Source of the DNA: Udeniomyces pyricola
Lineage: Eukaryota; Basidiomycota; Tremellomycetes; Cystofilobasidiales; Mrakiaceae
Assembly (NCBI GenBank): GCA_039545295.1
Contig: BCIK01000020.1
Coordinates: 124,001 to 188,000 of the forward strand
Direction: 5' to 3'
DNA length: 64,000 nt
Of the stretch, positions 29,459 through 42,566 are shown piece after piece (within the stretch, counting starts at the first letter, position 1; each line of letters opens with the position of its first letter). Both the position numbers and the translations under genes were made by a program. Below the pieces are notes generated by a model. The model saw only the letters and a program-made list of their open reading frames with translations. It was not told where the DNA came from and did no database searches.

Positions 29459-31897
29459 ATGTCATTCCGACTTCTCGCATCGTCGAGAGTTTCCTCCTCA
29501 TCCACTCTAACAGCTACGACTCTAACAGTTGACTGCTACCTTCCACAATCCCTTCGAGCCATGTCTTCCTCTTCGCGATTCACCATCCGACCGTCGTCTA
29601 TTCCTACCAAGGCCCTACCTCAGGGACAATCCAGACCGGATCATCACGCCAACGATACAAAGACCAAGTTCCAGTACGAGACACGCTCCATTTCAAGACT
29701 CACCTACAATCGACAACAACCATGACCCTGACGTCGATCACGGGTCCAACGATGCGTATTGTGTTACTAAACTCTGTCCTTGCCCTTCCCCCTTGATCTC
29801 CTTCATGGGAATTCCGCCTATCTACGCCCGACCCGATCTGGCAGGAACCCTTGGCCATCCTACAGAGAGCCAGTCAATAGTCCGCTTGACATCTTTGGGG
29901 TTAGAACATGTCCTGTAGAAGCTGATCAGAGGAGACAAGGGCTCGACTTCACGCGTCGCGCTCGGCTTTCCAGATGTCTTTACTCATGACTAACGCCTTT
30001 GCCCCGCTCACTGGAATCAGCTCTTCAACGTGCAACGCAAAGCATCTCCTCTACCGTCGACTGCCGAGATTGCCTCACTCATCCCTGTGCATAAGCCCAC
30101 GTTCGGTCTTGACCTGCCCAAGAATGACCGGACCAGTGATGGAGTCAAAGTCACCTCCCTTGGGTGAGCTCCCATCTATTGCGTTATCTTCCGTTCCCTA
30201 TGCTCCTCCGTCAGAGTCCTACCATACTGATGCGATGCATAGTACACATGTCAATCTAGTCACGCCTGCTTCTTTGTGGAATTCCCAACTCCCCCAGGAG
30301 CGTCACGAGGCGTTCGAGTACTGTTTGATCCCGTGTTCACGGAGCGATGCTCGCCAACACAATACGTCTTTGGTCCCAAACGATTCACACGTATGTATAC
30401 TGCGTCTGTATTTGCCGAATACACAACTTATCGCCCGGACTGATACGACGCTTGTCCCGCTATGTTTGGTCGTCTCCCCATTCGCCTCAGCTTGTCCCGT
30501 CGATGTGGCAAACCTTCCACCCTTCGACCTCCTCGTTCTTTCCCACAACCATTACGATCATCTATCAACGCCCACGCTGCAGAAGATTGCCAAGTTACCC
30601 TCGCCACCACATGTCATAGTCCCCCTCAACACGATCCGATGCCTTACTGGTGAATCGGCAGGCTTCCAGCCCGATCAAACGACCGAGCTGGATTGGTGGG
30701 AAGGTTGTGAAGTCACGTTCAAACTTCCTGCAGCCAGTAAACAGGAAGGAGAGGAGATCGATGTCGCTATGCGGGTGACGGGCGCACCAGCCCAACATAT
30801 GACCGCTCGGGGAGTATTTGACAAGTCAGTCCCTCGTCGCTTTCGATGGCTGACACGCGCTCGTCTACCGCTATGCAACCCTATATGCTGATTACGTGCC
30901 AAATCGTGACACGTTTCTCTCGATATGTGCATCTGTGCCAACAGGGCCGCCTCACTTTGGTCGTCTTTTGTCCTCGAGCCTATTCCGGCTGGATCTGCAA
31001 AACCTCATACCGCATCACCCAAGCCTCTCAAATTTTGGTTCGCAGGCGACACGGGTTACTCTGCCCTACCAGCTGATGCCGCGCATTCAGATCACAATCT
31101 CTACCCAGAATCGACTCACCCTGTCTGCCCGGCGTTCAGAGAGATGGGAGAGAGGTGGGGCGGCTTTGATGTCGCTCTTATCCCTATTGGGGCTTACGAT
31201 CCGAGGTGAGTGACTGGCTGACTATTGGAGTGACTGTTGGCCGAGACACTGGTCATGGGTAGATCATCCTTCTAACGATATGATGGTTGGATCGGTAGAT
31301 GGTTTATGTCTCCTTTGCACACAGCGCCGATCGACTCGGTACGAATCTTCCGAGACGTGGTGAGTAAGCTCTCACGACCCTGCATCCTTCCGAGGATATC
31401 CGGCTGGGCCGGTTGACATGTAATCAACAAGCCGAGCTAACGTGTGCTACGTGATGCTCAACGTCTGTTATCGCGGTACAGAAAGCGAAACAAGGTGTGT
31501 TTGTGTCGAGTACCCTCTTTCTCATCTTTCAAGGTGTTTTCGCCACAAACAAATTGAGGCTGAGATCTAACCTGATTACTCTCTTCCAACCTTGTAGCAA
31601 TTGGCATGCACTGGGGTGTATGGCGGCTGACGACCGAGCCCATCAACGACCCGTTCGTAATACGTCCCTCTTTTTCTACCACTTCTCCTGGCCCCCTGAA
31701 CTGTGAACACTATCGTCTCGCCGAATCTAACATTGACGCGCTCTGATTGTCCAATGATTACCCTGTACTGTCGCTGCATATCGCCTCCTTGATGTGGAAG
31801 TATCATCCGACTGGCTGAAGCGAGGAAACTCTTCGATATTTCAGAGGACCAGTTTGGAGTCATGGAAATTGGCACCACGCGGGTTTTGGACGTTTAG
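29459..31897 (+). CDS. NAPE-hydrolysing phospholipase D-like metallo-beta-lactamase protein (FMP30 family)
   Basis: A zinc hydrolase related to mammalian NAPE-PLD and yeast Fmp30, a mitochondrial protein linked to N-acylethanolamine and phospholipid balance. Segments in order: [34 protein letters not shown] then [34 protein letters not shown] (the HxHxDH zinc motif), [13 protein letters not shown] (third His), [15 protein letters not shown] (bridging Asp), [42 protein letters not shown] (last His) and a C-terminal [17 protein letters not shown]. All metal ligands are present. ATG 29459 gives an Arg/Ser-rich leader ([15 protein letters not shown]) that looks mitochondrial; ATG 29561 would remove it. 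The exon joining the IFG and LFNVQRK segments (about 29890-30030) is uncertain. Confidence 0.88.
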
Positions 31898-32385
31898 AAG
31901 GATATCACAGAGGAGAGCAAGGATGGTTTGGACGGCATGTGTCGGCCTCGCTCGAGTTTAATGGATGTTTTCCATGGCTGCTGTCGTTGCCTGTCCGCAT
32001 TTGCCTTGAGCACCGAAGGAATCGGAGTCGTTGGAACTAGATTGGTGCAGCGCGTGCCGTCGAATCGAAAGTGTTAACTAATAAAGGATCAGCTCGACTC
32101 GCGACGATGACACTTAGAATTGTAGCTCAGAGTGCAACGCGTGGAAAGGAAAGGCAGAATCATGTAGTATGATCACCCGACAATGAACGAGAATATATAC
32201 CCTGCACGTTGGTCACTTGACTCGGGCTATTACCACCAAGAAATCGTAAGATCGAACGATAATTGGGGCCTTGGGATTGCTATGGCATGGGCTCCGTCGA
32301 TCGTTTCAAGTTACAGTAATCAGCTGCTTGGCTGAGCTTCTTCTCAGATCTCAACCCAACCTCTACTCCGCTCTCACCATCTCTC
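31898..32385. promoter_or_regulatory. Intergenic region upstream of lanosterol synthase
   Basis: Both neighbours run on the + strand, so this holds the 3' UTR of the NAPE-PLD-like gene and the promoter of the sterol gene. A TATA-like GAATATATACC sits near 32190. I see no gene. No certain sterol-regulatory element was identified by eye. Confidence 0.5.
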
Positions 32386-35300
32386 ATGGTTCTCGACACT
32401 CTCGCCGCTCGGCTTCTTGCAGCTGCAGGCAGAGATAGTTCTCCACTTCCCATCTCGTCCTCGCCCAGGGATATCGCCACGCTCGTCGCACTCACCGTCG
32501 GAGTACTCGCTGTCGGACATCGCCTTTGGACAGCATCGTACGAGGCCAAGGTCCGTTTCGGCTTCAACATTGGCCCGCCCGTTGTGCTCAAAAAGAGCCT
32601 TCATGACAAAAGAAGCGTGCATATCCCCTATTCGTTGAGTCATCGTGCTGATCATGTGTGCTCGTCTCCATCTGTGCCTTTGTCAATCACATAGCCTCTT
32701 CATCCGACCGCCCCACCGCCTCCTCCACTCCAAGACTACTCTTACCGGCCCCCACCGCACCAAGTCACCGACCTCGCTCGCTGGCGTCTGCGTGTCTCCC
32801 ATGGATCTCATGGACGCCACGAGTGGGTGTACCTGACTGAAGAAGAACAGGAGCAAGGTAATCGGCCTCAGACTCGTGAAGACCGGTTCTGGCTCGGCCT
32901 CGAGACGGTACGAACGCTTCCTGGTTGTTTGCTTTGGCTGCGGGTGAGCTAAACTCATGATGCGCTTGGAGGGGATATGCTGATATGAGACAAATTTCTG
33001 TACTTGATGGCCTGCCATCAACAGGACTCGCCCAAGCTTCCCAAACCCAAGACGTTCATGGACTCTGCTCGCAACGGCTTCGAGTTTTACAAGGGAATTC
33101 AGTCTGTCGACGGGCACTGGGCGGGCGAGTATGGAGGGCCCATGTTTCTCATCCCAGGTATGCTGTCTTTGCCTGCGTTATGGACCAAACAATGACTTGG
33201 ACGAGAGGCTAAGTATATCTCCGTTGTGTGCGTGTTCATCCAGGTTTAATCATCTCTCTATACGTGACCAAGGCAACCCCTCTCAAGGAGGAGCAGCGCC
33301 TTGAGATCATTCGATATCTCTGCAACCGTGCTGATAAGATTCAAGGCGGTTGGGGAATGTATGTTTTGGCTGCCTTATGTCTCCCAGAAATGGTTGAAGT
33401 TTGTGTACTGGAACCGCTGCTCTGCTTCGTCTCAACGCCCTGACCTTTCTTTCGCCTTCCTTGCACCGTTTTTCTCAGCCACACTCACTCTCCTCCCACT
33501 GTGTTTGGAACTGCTCTCAACTATGTTGCGCTGAGGCTTTTGGGTCTCGAGCCTGATCACCCTGTCTGTGAGAAGGCCAGGAAGAAGCTTCACGAGATGG
33601 GCGGCGCTGGCGTCGTGCCGAGTTGGGGCAAGGCTTGGTGTGAGTTTTCCTTCGTGTATCTCGATGACGTCGTTTGTGATAGATCGCAGGACGACAGTGT
33701 TGATTAATATGAGGTGAACTCTAGTATCGATTTTGAATTGTTACAAATGGGAAGGTATCTCTCCCATCTGTCCAGAGCTCTGGTCAGTGCGCGGTACTTT
33801 CCATGTGTTGCCATTGCGTTTCTCATCTTACAGGGCTGATGCGAAATTTCATACTCTGTATGCACCAGTCTGTTTCCAGAGTGGCTTCCCTTCCATCCGT
33901 GGCGGTGGTGGATCCACGTTCGAAACGTTTGTGCGTCTCTTGTGCTTCGCTGTGCTGTTGAATTCTACTCTGTCGCACTCTCGCATTGAGGTCCTCGACT
34001 GACGTCCAGTCCTCATCATACATCGTTTTCTCTTCCTCCTCAATCCTTTCTATATTTGCTTGCCGCTGATCAGACTTCCCGATGGCCTACCTCTATGGTC
34101 TTCGATTCCAAACCCCTGTTACGCCTTTGATTGTTGCCCTTCGATCGGAGCTTTACCTCCAACCATACGACCAAGTTCCCTTCCATACCCTTTCCAACGT
34201 CATTTCTCCCATTGATCTCTATCATCCACACACGGCCTTCTTTACCGTCCTTTCTTACCCACTCGGAGCGCTCGAATGGGTGGTCTCGCGATGGGGGGGA
34301 TGGGTTCGGAAGAAGTCGTTGAGGCGATTGGCAGAATTGGTGAGGATGGAGGATGAGAATACGGGATATCAGACCATTGGGCCGGTCAGCAAGTCCTTCC
34401 ATATGATCGTTAGGTTCTGTGAAGAAGGTTACACATCCAAGTAAGTTCTCTTTTTTCCCAGTGTCCTTGGCGCTATTGTGTGATCCCTCGCTAGTCACTC
34501 CGACGAAGGACGCGCAGATGCTAATCTAAGATCCGATGGGCCTACACTGCTCATAACAGTACTTCCGTTATGAGGGAGCACCGTGAGAAAGTTGAGGACT
34601 TCCTGTGGATGGGTCGTGAGGGGATCATGATGACTGGCACCAAGTGAGTAGCCTATTCTTATGTTACCCTTTCAGAAAGTGAGGCGGAGGGCTGATCATT
34701 TCGTCCGACGCGTTTTCTATTTGGTAGTGGCTCACAAGTTTGGGTAGGCGCCGTTCCTTGTTCTTTGTCCTATCATGATCTGGACGACTGCGTGACCCCT
34801 TCACAAGCAGCCCTCTAAGAACCTCCCTTTTTTCGCACGGTTATATCAGGATGCTTCCTTTATCGCTCAAGCTATGACGGAATCCGAGCTGTCTCTTCTT
34901 CCTTCGAATAGGGACTCTCTTCTGCAGACGCTTGATTGGCTAGACAAGGCTCAAATCCAACACGATCGTTCGTCCTGTTTTTCTTCTTCTTTCCAACCTC
35001 TACCTTCGCATCGTACGGAAGGGTCTCAGCCATGCCTCATAACTTCTGATAACTCTGATTCCGCTTGTTTTTTTTTTTTTTTTTTTTCGAACGCACAGCT
35101 AAACATCATCATACTGCTTACCGACAAGCGACGCTTGGTGCTTGGCCGTTCTCGACCCCTGAGCAATCCTATCTCGTAACCGATACCACAGGCGAAGCTC
35201 TCAAAGCTGTCATGGGCATTCAAGCAATCCCGTTCGTCTTTCGCCACCAACGATCTATGAGTCTCCCTTATTTGGCCTTTGTTCATCCTCCCTTTTCTTG

Positions 35301-37200
35301 ACTGTTTGCTCCTCTTCAGTGGTGTTCCCGAAAAGGTTTCTCCTCGACGACTCCAAGACGCGATCGATACACTCCTTCCCATGCAAAACGCTAATGGTGG
35401 CTTTGCCAGTTACGAAAAGATCCGAGGACCTGCTTGGCTGGAACTGCTCGATCATGCAGAGGTCTTTGGTGCGTTGGAATCGCGTCGTTTCATTCGAGTC
35501 TTTTCTGCCTGACTGATATGGATGGTTGTGCCGATTGTCTCGTATTCCTATTTCTGTTATTCCCATTTGCTTCTCCATCTGTTGCCGCATTTGTTTGCTA
35601 ACCGTCTTGCCGTTCACCAGGAAACATCATGATCGAGTACAACTACCCAGAATGCACGACTTCGGTTCTCTCAGCTCTGAAGATATTTTCGGCCAAGTTT
35701 CCGTCGTACCGACGCAAAGAGATTGAGTGCGTTTGTCTGCTCCATGTTCTTCATCTGGTCTATCCTACGAGCTCATTCTTGTCCAAGTAATATCGCTTCT
35801 CTAACCTCGTGTGTATGTCAGTGCTACGATCACTCGAGCTCTGTCGTACATCCATGGCTCGCAACGACCCGATGGATCGTGGTTCGGTTCCTGGGGAATC
35901 TGCTTCACGTGTACGTTGCGTCATTTGGTTCTCTCCTCTACTTCTCAGAAAACCTCCCTTCTTTCTTATGCGATTCATAAAGTCCGTTTCTTACTCTGGT
36001 TAGTTGATCGATCCTCTCTAAAATTCCACTCATTTTTTTTTCTTTCATTGCTTTGATGATCCTTTCTCTGCGCTGTCTTCTCTTTCGCTTCACACGGGTT
36101 TCCTCCTTCTTGTCTAGATGCGACGAATTTCGCCCTCGAGTCTCTCGCTCTCAACGGGGAGACCCATGATAATTCGGACTCGGTTCGCCGGGCATGCGAG
36201 TTCTTGCTCTCCAAGCAGATGGCTGATGGCGGATGGGGTGAGACGTACATGGTACGCAGAAAAAAAAAAAACAAACCCCCTTCGACACCAAACGTTTTTC
36301 CGGAGACAGAGAAAGACTTTTCTGAGTTCATCCATTTCAAGATCCGGCTGGAATCAACAGCTGATGATTTTTGTTCTCTACGTTCCGAATCTCCTTTTTT
36401 TTTTTTTCCCTCCCATTCTCTTTCAGTCCTGCGTGACGGGTGTCTACTGTCCGCATTCGTCCTCCCAAGTCGTTCAAACGGCTTGGGCCGTCCTCAGTCT
36501 CATCAGCGCGCAATACCCCGATCCAAGCCCGATCGAACGCGCCTTGCAGCTTATCGTCGACCGACAAGGCGAGGATGGGAGTTGGGCTCAGGAAGATATC
36601 GAAGGCATCTTTAACAAGAATTGCGCGATTGTTTACCCTAACGTCAGTAGGGTCATGCATCTTCCGAGGGAAGGAGGAGAGAGTGGAGTTGATGTGGAGA
36701 TACTTGGGTGATGAGAGAAGCCAAACCGCTAACACGTCGATTTTTCCCCTCTCTCTCTCTCTCTTTTTTTCTTCTTCTTTTTCTTTCTCTTTGGTGTCTA
36801 CCTGGATATCGTCGTGTGTAGTTCAAATTCTCGTTCACGATCTGGGCTCGTAAGTTCCACTCGTTTATTCTGTTTTTAATTCTTGTTTTGATTCGCCCCT
36901 TTCTATCTGTTTCGTGTTGGTCTTCTTTTTCATTGACAATTTGGCGTGAATCCCTCCTTGTTTCTTCTCTTTCTTGTTCTTCCTTCTTCCCTGGGTGCAA
37001 ATTTGCCTTGCTTCTCTCTCTCTCCTTCGCTCTCTCTTGGCGCTGCAATGACCATATCCGACTTCGCTCACGTCCACCTCTCCTCCATCACTCTACCTCT
37101 TCCCCCCCCCCCTCCCCTCCTCCAAAAAAAAAAAACACTAGTCGGAAAAGGTCACCTCTACCTCGAGCAACTCAAGAAGGGTCGTTTCGCCAGTCACTGA
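32386..37200 (+). CDS. ERG7: Lanosterol synthase (oxidosqualene cyclase)
   Basis: Cyclises 2,3-oxidosqualene to lanosterol in ergosterol synthesis, a monotopic ER/lipid-droplet enzyme. Exons 32386-32550 and 32695-32907 join in phase, leading to [74 protein letters not shown] and [15 protein letters not shown]. Then come [83 protein letters not shown] and [20 protein letters not shown], several of them QW repeats. The catalytic Asp sits in DTTGE where most family members have DCTAE; the partner Cys (YPECTT) is kept. The N-terminal exon adds about 55 residues with a hydrophobic stretch ([15 protein letters not shown]). The last exon, ending at 37200 with [12 protein letters not shown], is less certain. 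Confidence 0.92.
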
Positions 37201-37694
37201 ACAACAACAACAACCCCTCGAGTTCCGTTTTAAGTTATTCATGATAGATATGTTTGATAGAAACATTCCACCTTTTCATTTCCCATTCCGAAACCATCTC
37301 ATCTCAATAGGAGTGGTCGTCCCTATTTTCTCTCTTTATATGTCATCTGATAGAGATAGCTATGAGCTTTCCCTTTTTGAAACGATCTAAAAAAAAAAAG
37401 GGAAGAAGAGAGAAAAAAAAAAGCGTCAAGATTGGGTTTAAGAAGAATCGTGCCGTAAGCTTTGATGGAACCGCAACAACAAAGGGGTCGGTCCCCGCCG
37501 TCAGCGTCAGTAGTAGGCTACGAGCAATTGGCCAAAGATGGGCAGGAAGAAAGCTGTGCGATATGACAGAGGGAGAGAGGGAGAGAAACAAAACGAAGAG
37601 GATGGGGTTCGAGATACTAGAATGAGGTCGAGAGATGAGATAGAGAGGGAACGTGTGTGTATGTGTGCATGAAGTAAGCGCTGGGAGAGTCTAA
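37201..37694. other. Convergent intergenic region, lanosterol synthase / glucosidase I
   Basis: About 490 bases between two facing stop codons; mixed composition with short A-runs and no recognisable gene. It holds the 3' UTRs. Confidence 0.6.
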
Positions 37695-40600
37695 CTAGTA
37701 CTTCTCGGCCATAACTTCAGAAAGAGAGAGAGTGAGAGAGAGAGAAAGAAGAGAGGGAAAAAAAAATATGGAACAAGAAGTAAAAGAAGAGATGAAACGG
37801 CGTGCAAGTAAGGAGAGGGCCAAGCGAGGAGCGAGTCCATTGAAGGAAAAGCGTTCGAAAGGTAAAGTGTCCACGAAGGGGGTTACGTAAGGATGATTCG
37901 ATGTTCATTGATCGTTTTAAGCGAGGCCGGAGAAATCGATGAGTAGGAGGAGAGAGAAGAAAGAGAAGAAGAAGAAGAGGGAGAGAATCCAGTCAGCGTT
38001 GGTTTTCGTGGCAAAACGAGTCGAGTCCCCGTTGTCTACCGAGGAATTCGAGGGAGGAAGAAGCCCATTCAAGCCCGAAAAAAAAAATTGGAAAGAAAGA
38101 AGGGAAAAACAAGAAAGGGAACGACGGGACGAACTCAGAGCGACGAGTGAAGTCCAGCCCGTAAACGGATGACTGCCTTTGCCTTCGCCCGTCAGTGCGT
38201 TGTATGATTCCCAGACGGATCCGGTCCGTTGGTATTCCTGACGAGCCAGAAAGGAAGGAGGTGAGGAATCCGGTACAAGTTTTGCGTGCGCATCAGAGAG
38301 AGAGGGAGAGAGCGATGGAGAGGAGAAACGAAATCAAGAACAAGAATGAGTACCAGATGGAACAAGTCAGAAGAAGAAGAAAAGAAAAAAACCTCCCAAG
38401 CGAAAGACGAAGAGAAGAAGACGGCGTACGTTAAAGACGTTGTTGATGAGGTTATCTCGGAGCTCGTCATAGATCTCTTTCGCTTGAGCTTGGTGAGGAC
38501 CCGGTGTAGGAATGTAAAACTTGGATGGAAAGGAACCACGAAAGCAAGAAGAGGGAGCAGAAGAAGGAAAGGGGGGAAAGGGGAGGGAACAAATCAGCTG
38601 AGAGTTCCAAATGTGAATGTTATCAAAAGAAAAGGAGAAAAAAGAATCAAATCGAAACCCGTGGGATTCCTGCGTTTATATATATACCTTGTACAACGAA
38701 CTCAGTGCCAGATAGTTGAACGGCATCCACACGGGACCTCTCCAATAATCCTCGCCTTTCCCGAACAAAGGGTGATCCTTGCTGAGGCTTCGAATGCCGT
38801 ACGGCGACCAAAGTTTATGGGGCGATCGAACGAGGTCGAGGAGCGGCTTGAGGTTGGGAGACGAAGGTGGGAGAAGGCCAAGAAGGAAAGGGAAAAGGGT
38901 GATGTAGCCGGCATGACAAGAAGGGACGGTTTCCTCTACGGATCGGGTGGATGCACAACAACGAAAAGAAGGAGGAAGTTGTGAGATCAGGTATAGAGGA
39001 GGTGGAAGATACATAGACGGACAGATGTATGGGATGGGGAAGCGAGAGGGATTGACGAACCGTCTTCATCGACTGTGAGGTCGCAATACATCTGATCTTC
39101 TTCGCTCCAATGGAGAGCTATCCGCCCAAACCCAATCAACGAGACATGATTGTTTGGAAGCAGTTACCAAGATAAGAACAAAACCCACGGATTTAGCATA
39201 CGCCATCGCTCTTGGTACTGCCTTGATTCAGACAAAGACTGTTTTTCTAGCTCTCCTTCAGGACGTCACGCTTGCGAAGCATATGACAAGGGCATAATGA
39301 TGAACAGCCCTACAAAAAACCGATAGGTGCAGAAAACAGACAAAAAAAAAACCCCAAGAAAAGAAGACAACGCACCATCCAGATTGGCCAAAATATTCTT
39401 TTCGTTCCTCTCATACTCTAGCCTATCCTCTTCTTCTCCCAAGAACTCTGCGACCTCGCCCATGGTCCTCGCAAAGAACCCCATCCAGCAGTGCAAATCG
39501 ACGTGAAGTTCGCCTTCGCTCGGTGGAAGAGCTCTCGGGTAATCGTCCAACCCGCTCGTCAGGACGTGGTGTTCCGTTCGACCCCTCCATCGATAAGCCT
39601 CCTGTCTCGACGGTGGACTCCGGTCGTAGGGCTTCAAGAGATGCTTGGCGGTTTGCGTTCGACGGAACCAAAGGTAATGACGACGAAGCGACGGGTAGAT
39701 CGATCGGAGGTAACCCAACGCGAGCGAGGGTGAATCGAGGTACCGAGAAGACGAAGGGGCGAGCGTGCCAGTCGGGATGAAAGGGGGCGTCACGCCGAGT
39801 TGGGCGTTGAGGATAGCGGTTTCTTGGGCGGATTTGAGACGCGTGATGAGGGAGGTGACGGCCATGATGAGCGTCGGTGGATTGGCGTACGTAGGGTATT
39901 GGACTTGAAACTCAGAAGGCACCTTGAAACGTAAACCGTCGTCAGAACCATGCAAGCGATAGCATCCATCAGCTGAAGACTTATGCGATCGTGTTCCTTT
40001 GGCTGCAAAATTAGCGGAGAGCATATGAGAGGGTTGACTAAACTGACCTTGCTTCGAGCTTCTTCACCCAAAATCTGCTCGCGTCCGACCCATCCATCCT
40101 CATCTATCAGATCGATCCATGACTTGAGAATCTCGAGGCTGTTTGGTCGAGAGAGAAGCAAAGCAAAGCGCCGTCGTATCACGTCAGTTACGCTCACATA
40201 GATCTCCTAACCCCCTTCATTGTTCCCCTCATCCACGAAGCAGCGCCCAAGCCTCGACTCAAGAACTCACCTCAGATCATTGTCCAGCTCTCCAACGATC
40301 TGCAAATGGAAGCCTTCGTCCCAATAGAACCCCCTGGGAAAGAACGAACGACTCGGTGTAGCCGTCAACAACATCCCTTCCTCCGTCTCCTTCACCCCTT
40401 TATCCTCCTCATCCAGGTCCTCCTCCCCGACGACCTCGTCATACTCATGGGCAAAGCTGCGATCGATGAGAGACTTGCCGTGGAAGAAGCCGATGCCACC
40501 AAAGAGATTAGCTGTAACTTCTTGAGCGAACGTATGGTGGGCTGGGGAAGAATAAGGGGAGGGGCTCGTTGGAAGTGGGAGCGAGGAGGCGAAGTGAGAG

Positions 40601-42566
40601 GCGTAGGTGGTTGCTAGGTTGGCCAAAGCACTGGTGATTTGGAGGTCTGTTGTCGTTGTTGTTAAGGTGAAGTATTCGATCAGTCGGTTTGGTCCTTTCG
40701 CGCAATCTATACGTCCGCGTACATACACACATCACCGCCATCGCTCCCATCATTTCCTCTCCAGTTTCCTTTCCTCCCTCGCCAACAATTCAGTTCCAGC
40801 CCCCACATTCATCTTTTCACGAGCCCGACTTACCTTGTCCCTCATTCACTCCCTCAATGCCTTCACTGCCTTCAAAGTCTCCAACTTCAAACCTCACGTC
40901 CCATCCTCCATGACCGTCGTAATTCTTTTGGAACGCCCAAAAGTTGTTCTCGAAGCCCTGGCGGGCATTCGCAAGGTTGGAACCAAAGACGAATGCTTGG
41001 TCCGGAAGGTCCTCGGCTTTCGGCGGCTTCGACGTCGCATGGGTCTTGATGATGGATTGAGCGGATTGCGAGAGAAGGCTCGCAATGATATCTAGAGGTG
41101 GGGTTTCCCAAGGTCGGTCGCAAGGAAAAGGTCAGAGAGAGATACAAGAGCTTGAGTCAAGTGACCCAAGTGAGTCGGATGTATAGCACGAAAAGAGGAA
41201 AGAAAAAGGGAGAGGAGGGGGGAGGGGGAAAGGGGCAAACATACCTTTGGCTTTCCAAGTTTCGTGCGGAGCGATCCTAAGTCCAGCCCAAGACGTCTTG
41301 CCGATCCGAGATTCAAACAGATCAATCTTAGGCCCGGTGGTGACAGGTTGACTATCCTCGTCTGTACAAAACAGAAAAGGAGAGAAAGAAACACACCCGT
41401 TGACGGTTCGTCAGTTTCGTTAGCGGTGTGTACATGGAGGAGAAAACGGATACAAATATAGATGGCAAGAGAGAAAAAAAAAGACAGACGGTGGTAAGAA
41501 ATCGTAGCGCGAGTACGTACGATCAGTCAAGATGATCCGGAACGAGCCGAGGTCCGGGGTGCTCCCGAGCAAGACAATAGGCGAAACGAGCCCCTGGTTC
41601 CAAACCCGTCATCGATACAGTGTGGTCTTTGCATAAGCCCGCTTTGTTACAGATCAAAACGTCAAGAACGCAAAGAAACGACTTACATCCTCCTCTCCTT
41701 CCTGCTCGACCAACCTCAGGCTTCCTTCCCCTTCCAAAGCGACATACCAAAGGCCACTAGCTCTCTCCGATCCCTTCATGCCATCGATCTCGACTCGAGC
41801 GCCCCATTCCTTGCCTTCACGACCAAGATTGGCAAAGGACGTGACGAGGTTGAGACCGTTGCGCGAATCGACGAGTTTCTGAGTCGATCCGACACGGGGG
41901 AGATGAGAAGTGTAGGTGTAGGATGCCAGACCAGATTCATGGGGAGGCGAATTAGAGGCAGAGTGGTGGATGCCTGATTAAAGAGGAAAGGGTCCCAAAC
42001 GAATCAGACAAGGGTTTGGTAAGAAAGCACAAGTGCGATGAGTGCTGATGCTTCAAGAAGGACGCGAAGCGAAAAAAGGGATGAAGCGCTGCGGATGCTT
42101 CCCCCCCCTTCCTTTCCTCCTTCTCCTCCTTCGTGCCATGGTGAGGGAAACGGTGGAGGTTCCTTACGTTGCAAACCAGCCCAATCATCAAGGCCGAACC
42201 ACATGAGCCCGTTAACTATGCTCTTGGGTAGCTGAGGCCTGACGGCAAAGTAGAGCTGGGGAGCGTACGTGCCCCAAAGCAGGAGAGGGTCCTTTTCCTA
42301 TGAGATCGATCGAGGTACGACCAAAGGAGATTGAAGAGAGAGTTCGACGCGCAGAGTGGAATGAAGTCAGCTATGTGTATACCTGGATGTGAAAGGATGA
42401 ATCCGACGCGTTCTGTCGTTGAGGAAGAGGCATAGCAATCAAGATGGCGACGCACAAAGGCGATCGTTTCGTTTTGCTGCTGAGCATGCTGCTGGGCCGA
42501 GGCGGCGGATGAGGACGCAACGAGATGGAGCGCCGTCGCGGCGAGTGAGAGAAGCTTGAGCTTCAT
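37695..42566 (-). CDS. Mannosyl-oligosaccharide glucosidase (glucosidase I), GH63
   Basis: The ER enzyme that removes the first glucose from N-glycans (yeast CWH41/GLS1, mammalian GCS1/MOGS). The start at 42566 gives a signal peptide (MKLKLLSLAATALHLVASSS). Conserved segments by exon: DPLLLWGTYAPQLYFAVRPQ and GLMWFGLDDWAGLQ, a region with FANLGREGKEWGARVEID, VLLGSTPDLGSFRIILTD, KTSWAGLRIAPHETWKAK, FENNFWAFQKNYDGHGGWDV, ANLFGGIGFFHGKS, FFPRGFYWDEGFHLQIV (the general-acid Asp region), GWVGREQILGEEARSK, LHVDLHCWMGFFARTMGEVA, GEDYWRGPVWMPFNYLAL, GSVWESYNALTGEGKGSHPF (with the second catalytic acid) and TGWTSLVALIMAEKY at the end. The first joins (42456-42566, 42168-42297) and the last one keep phase. 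The usual fungal form has an N-terminal membrane anchor; here the hydrophobic start could be a cleaved signal or a signal anchor. Confidence 0.93.

Noticed and set aside
32118..32180. A-box-like TAGCTCAGAG upstream of lanosterol synthase
   Set aside because: No downstream B-box or acceptor stem.
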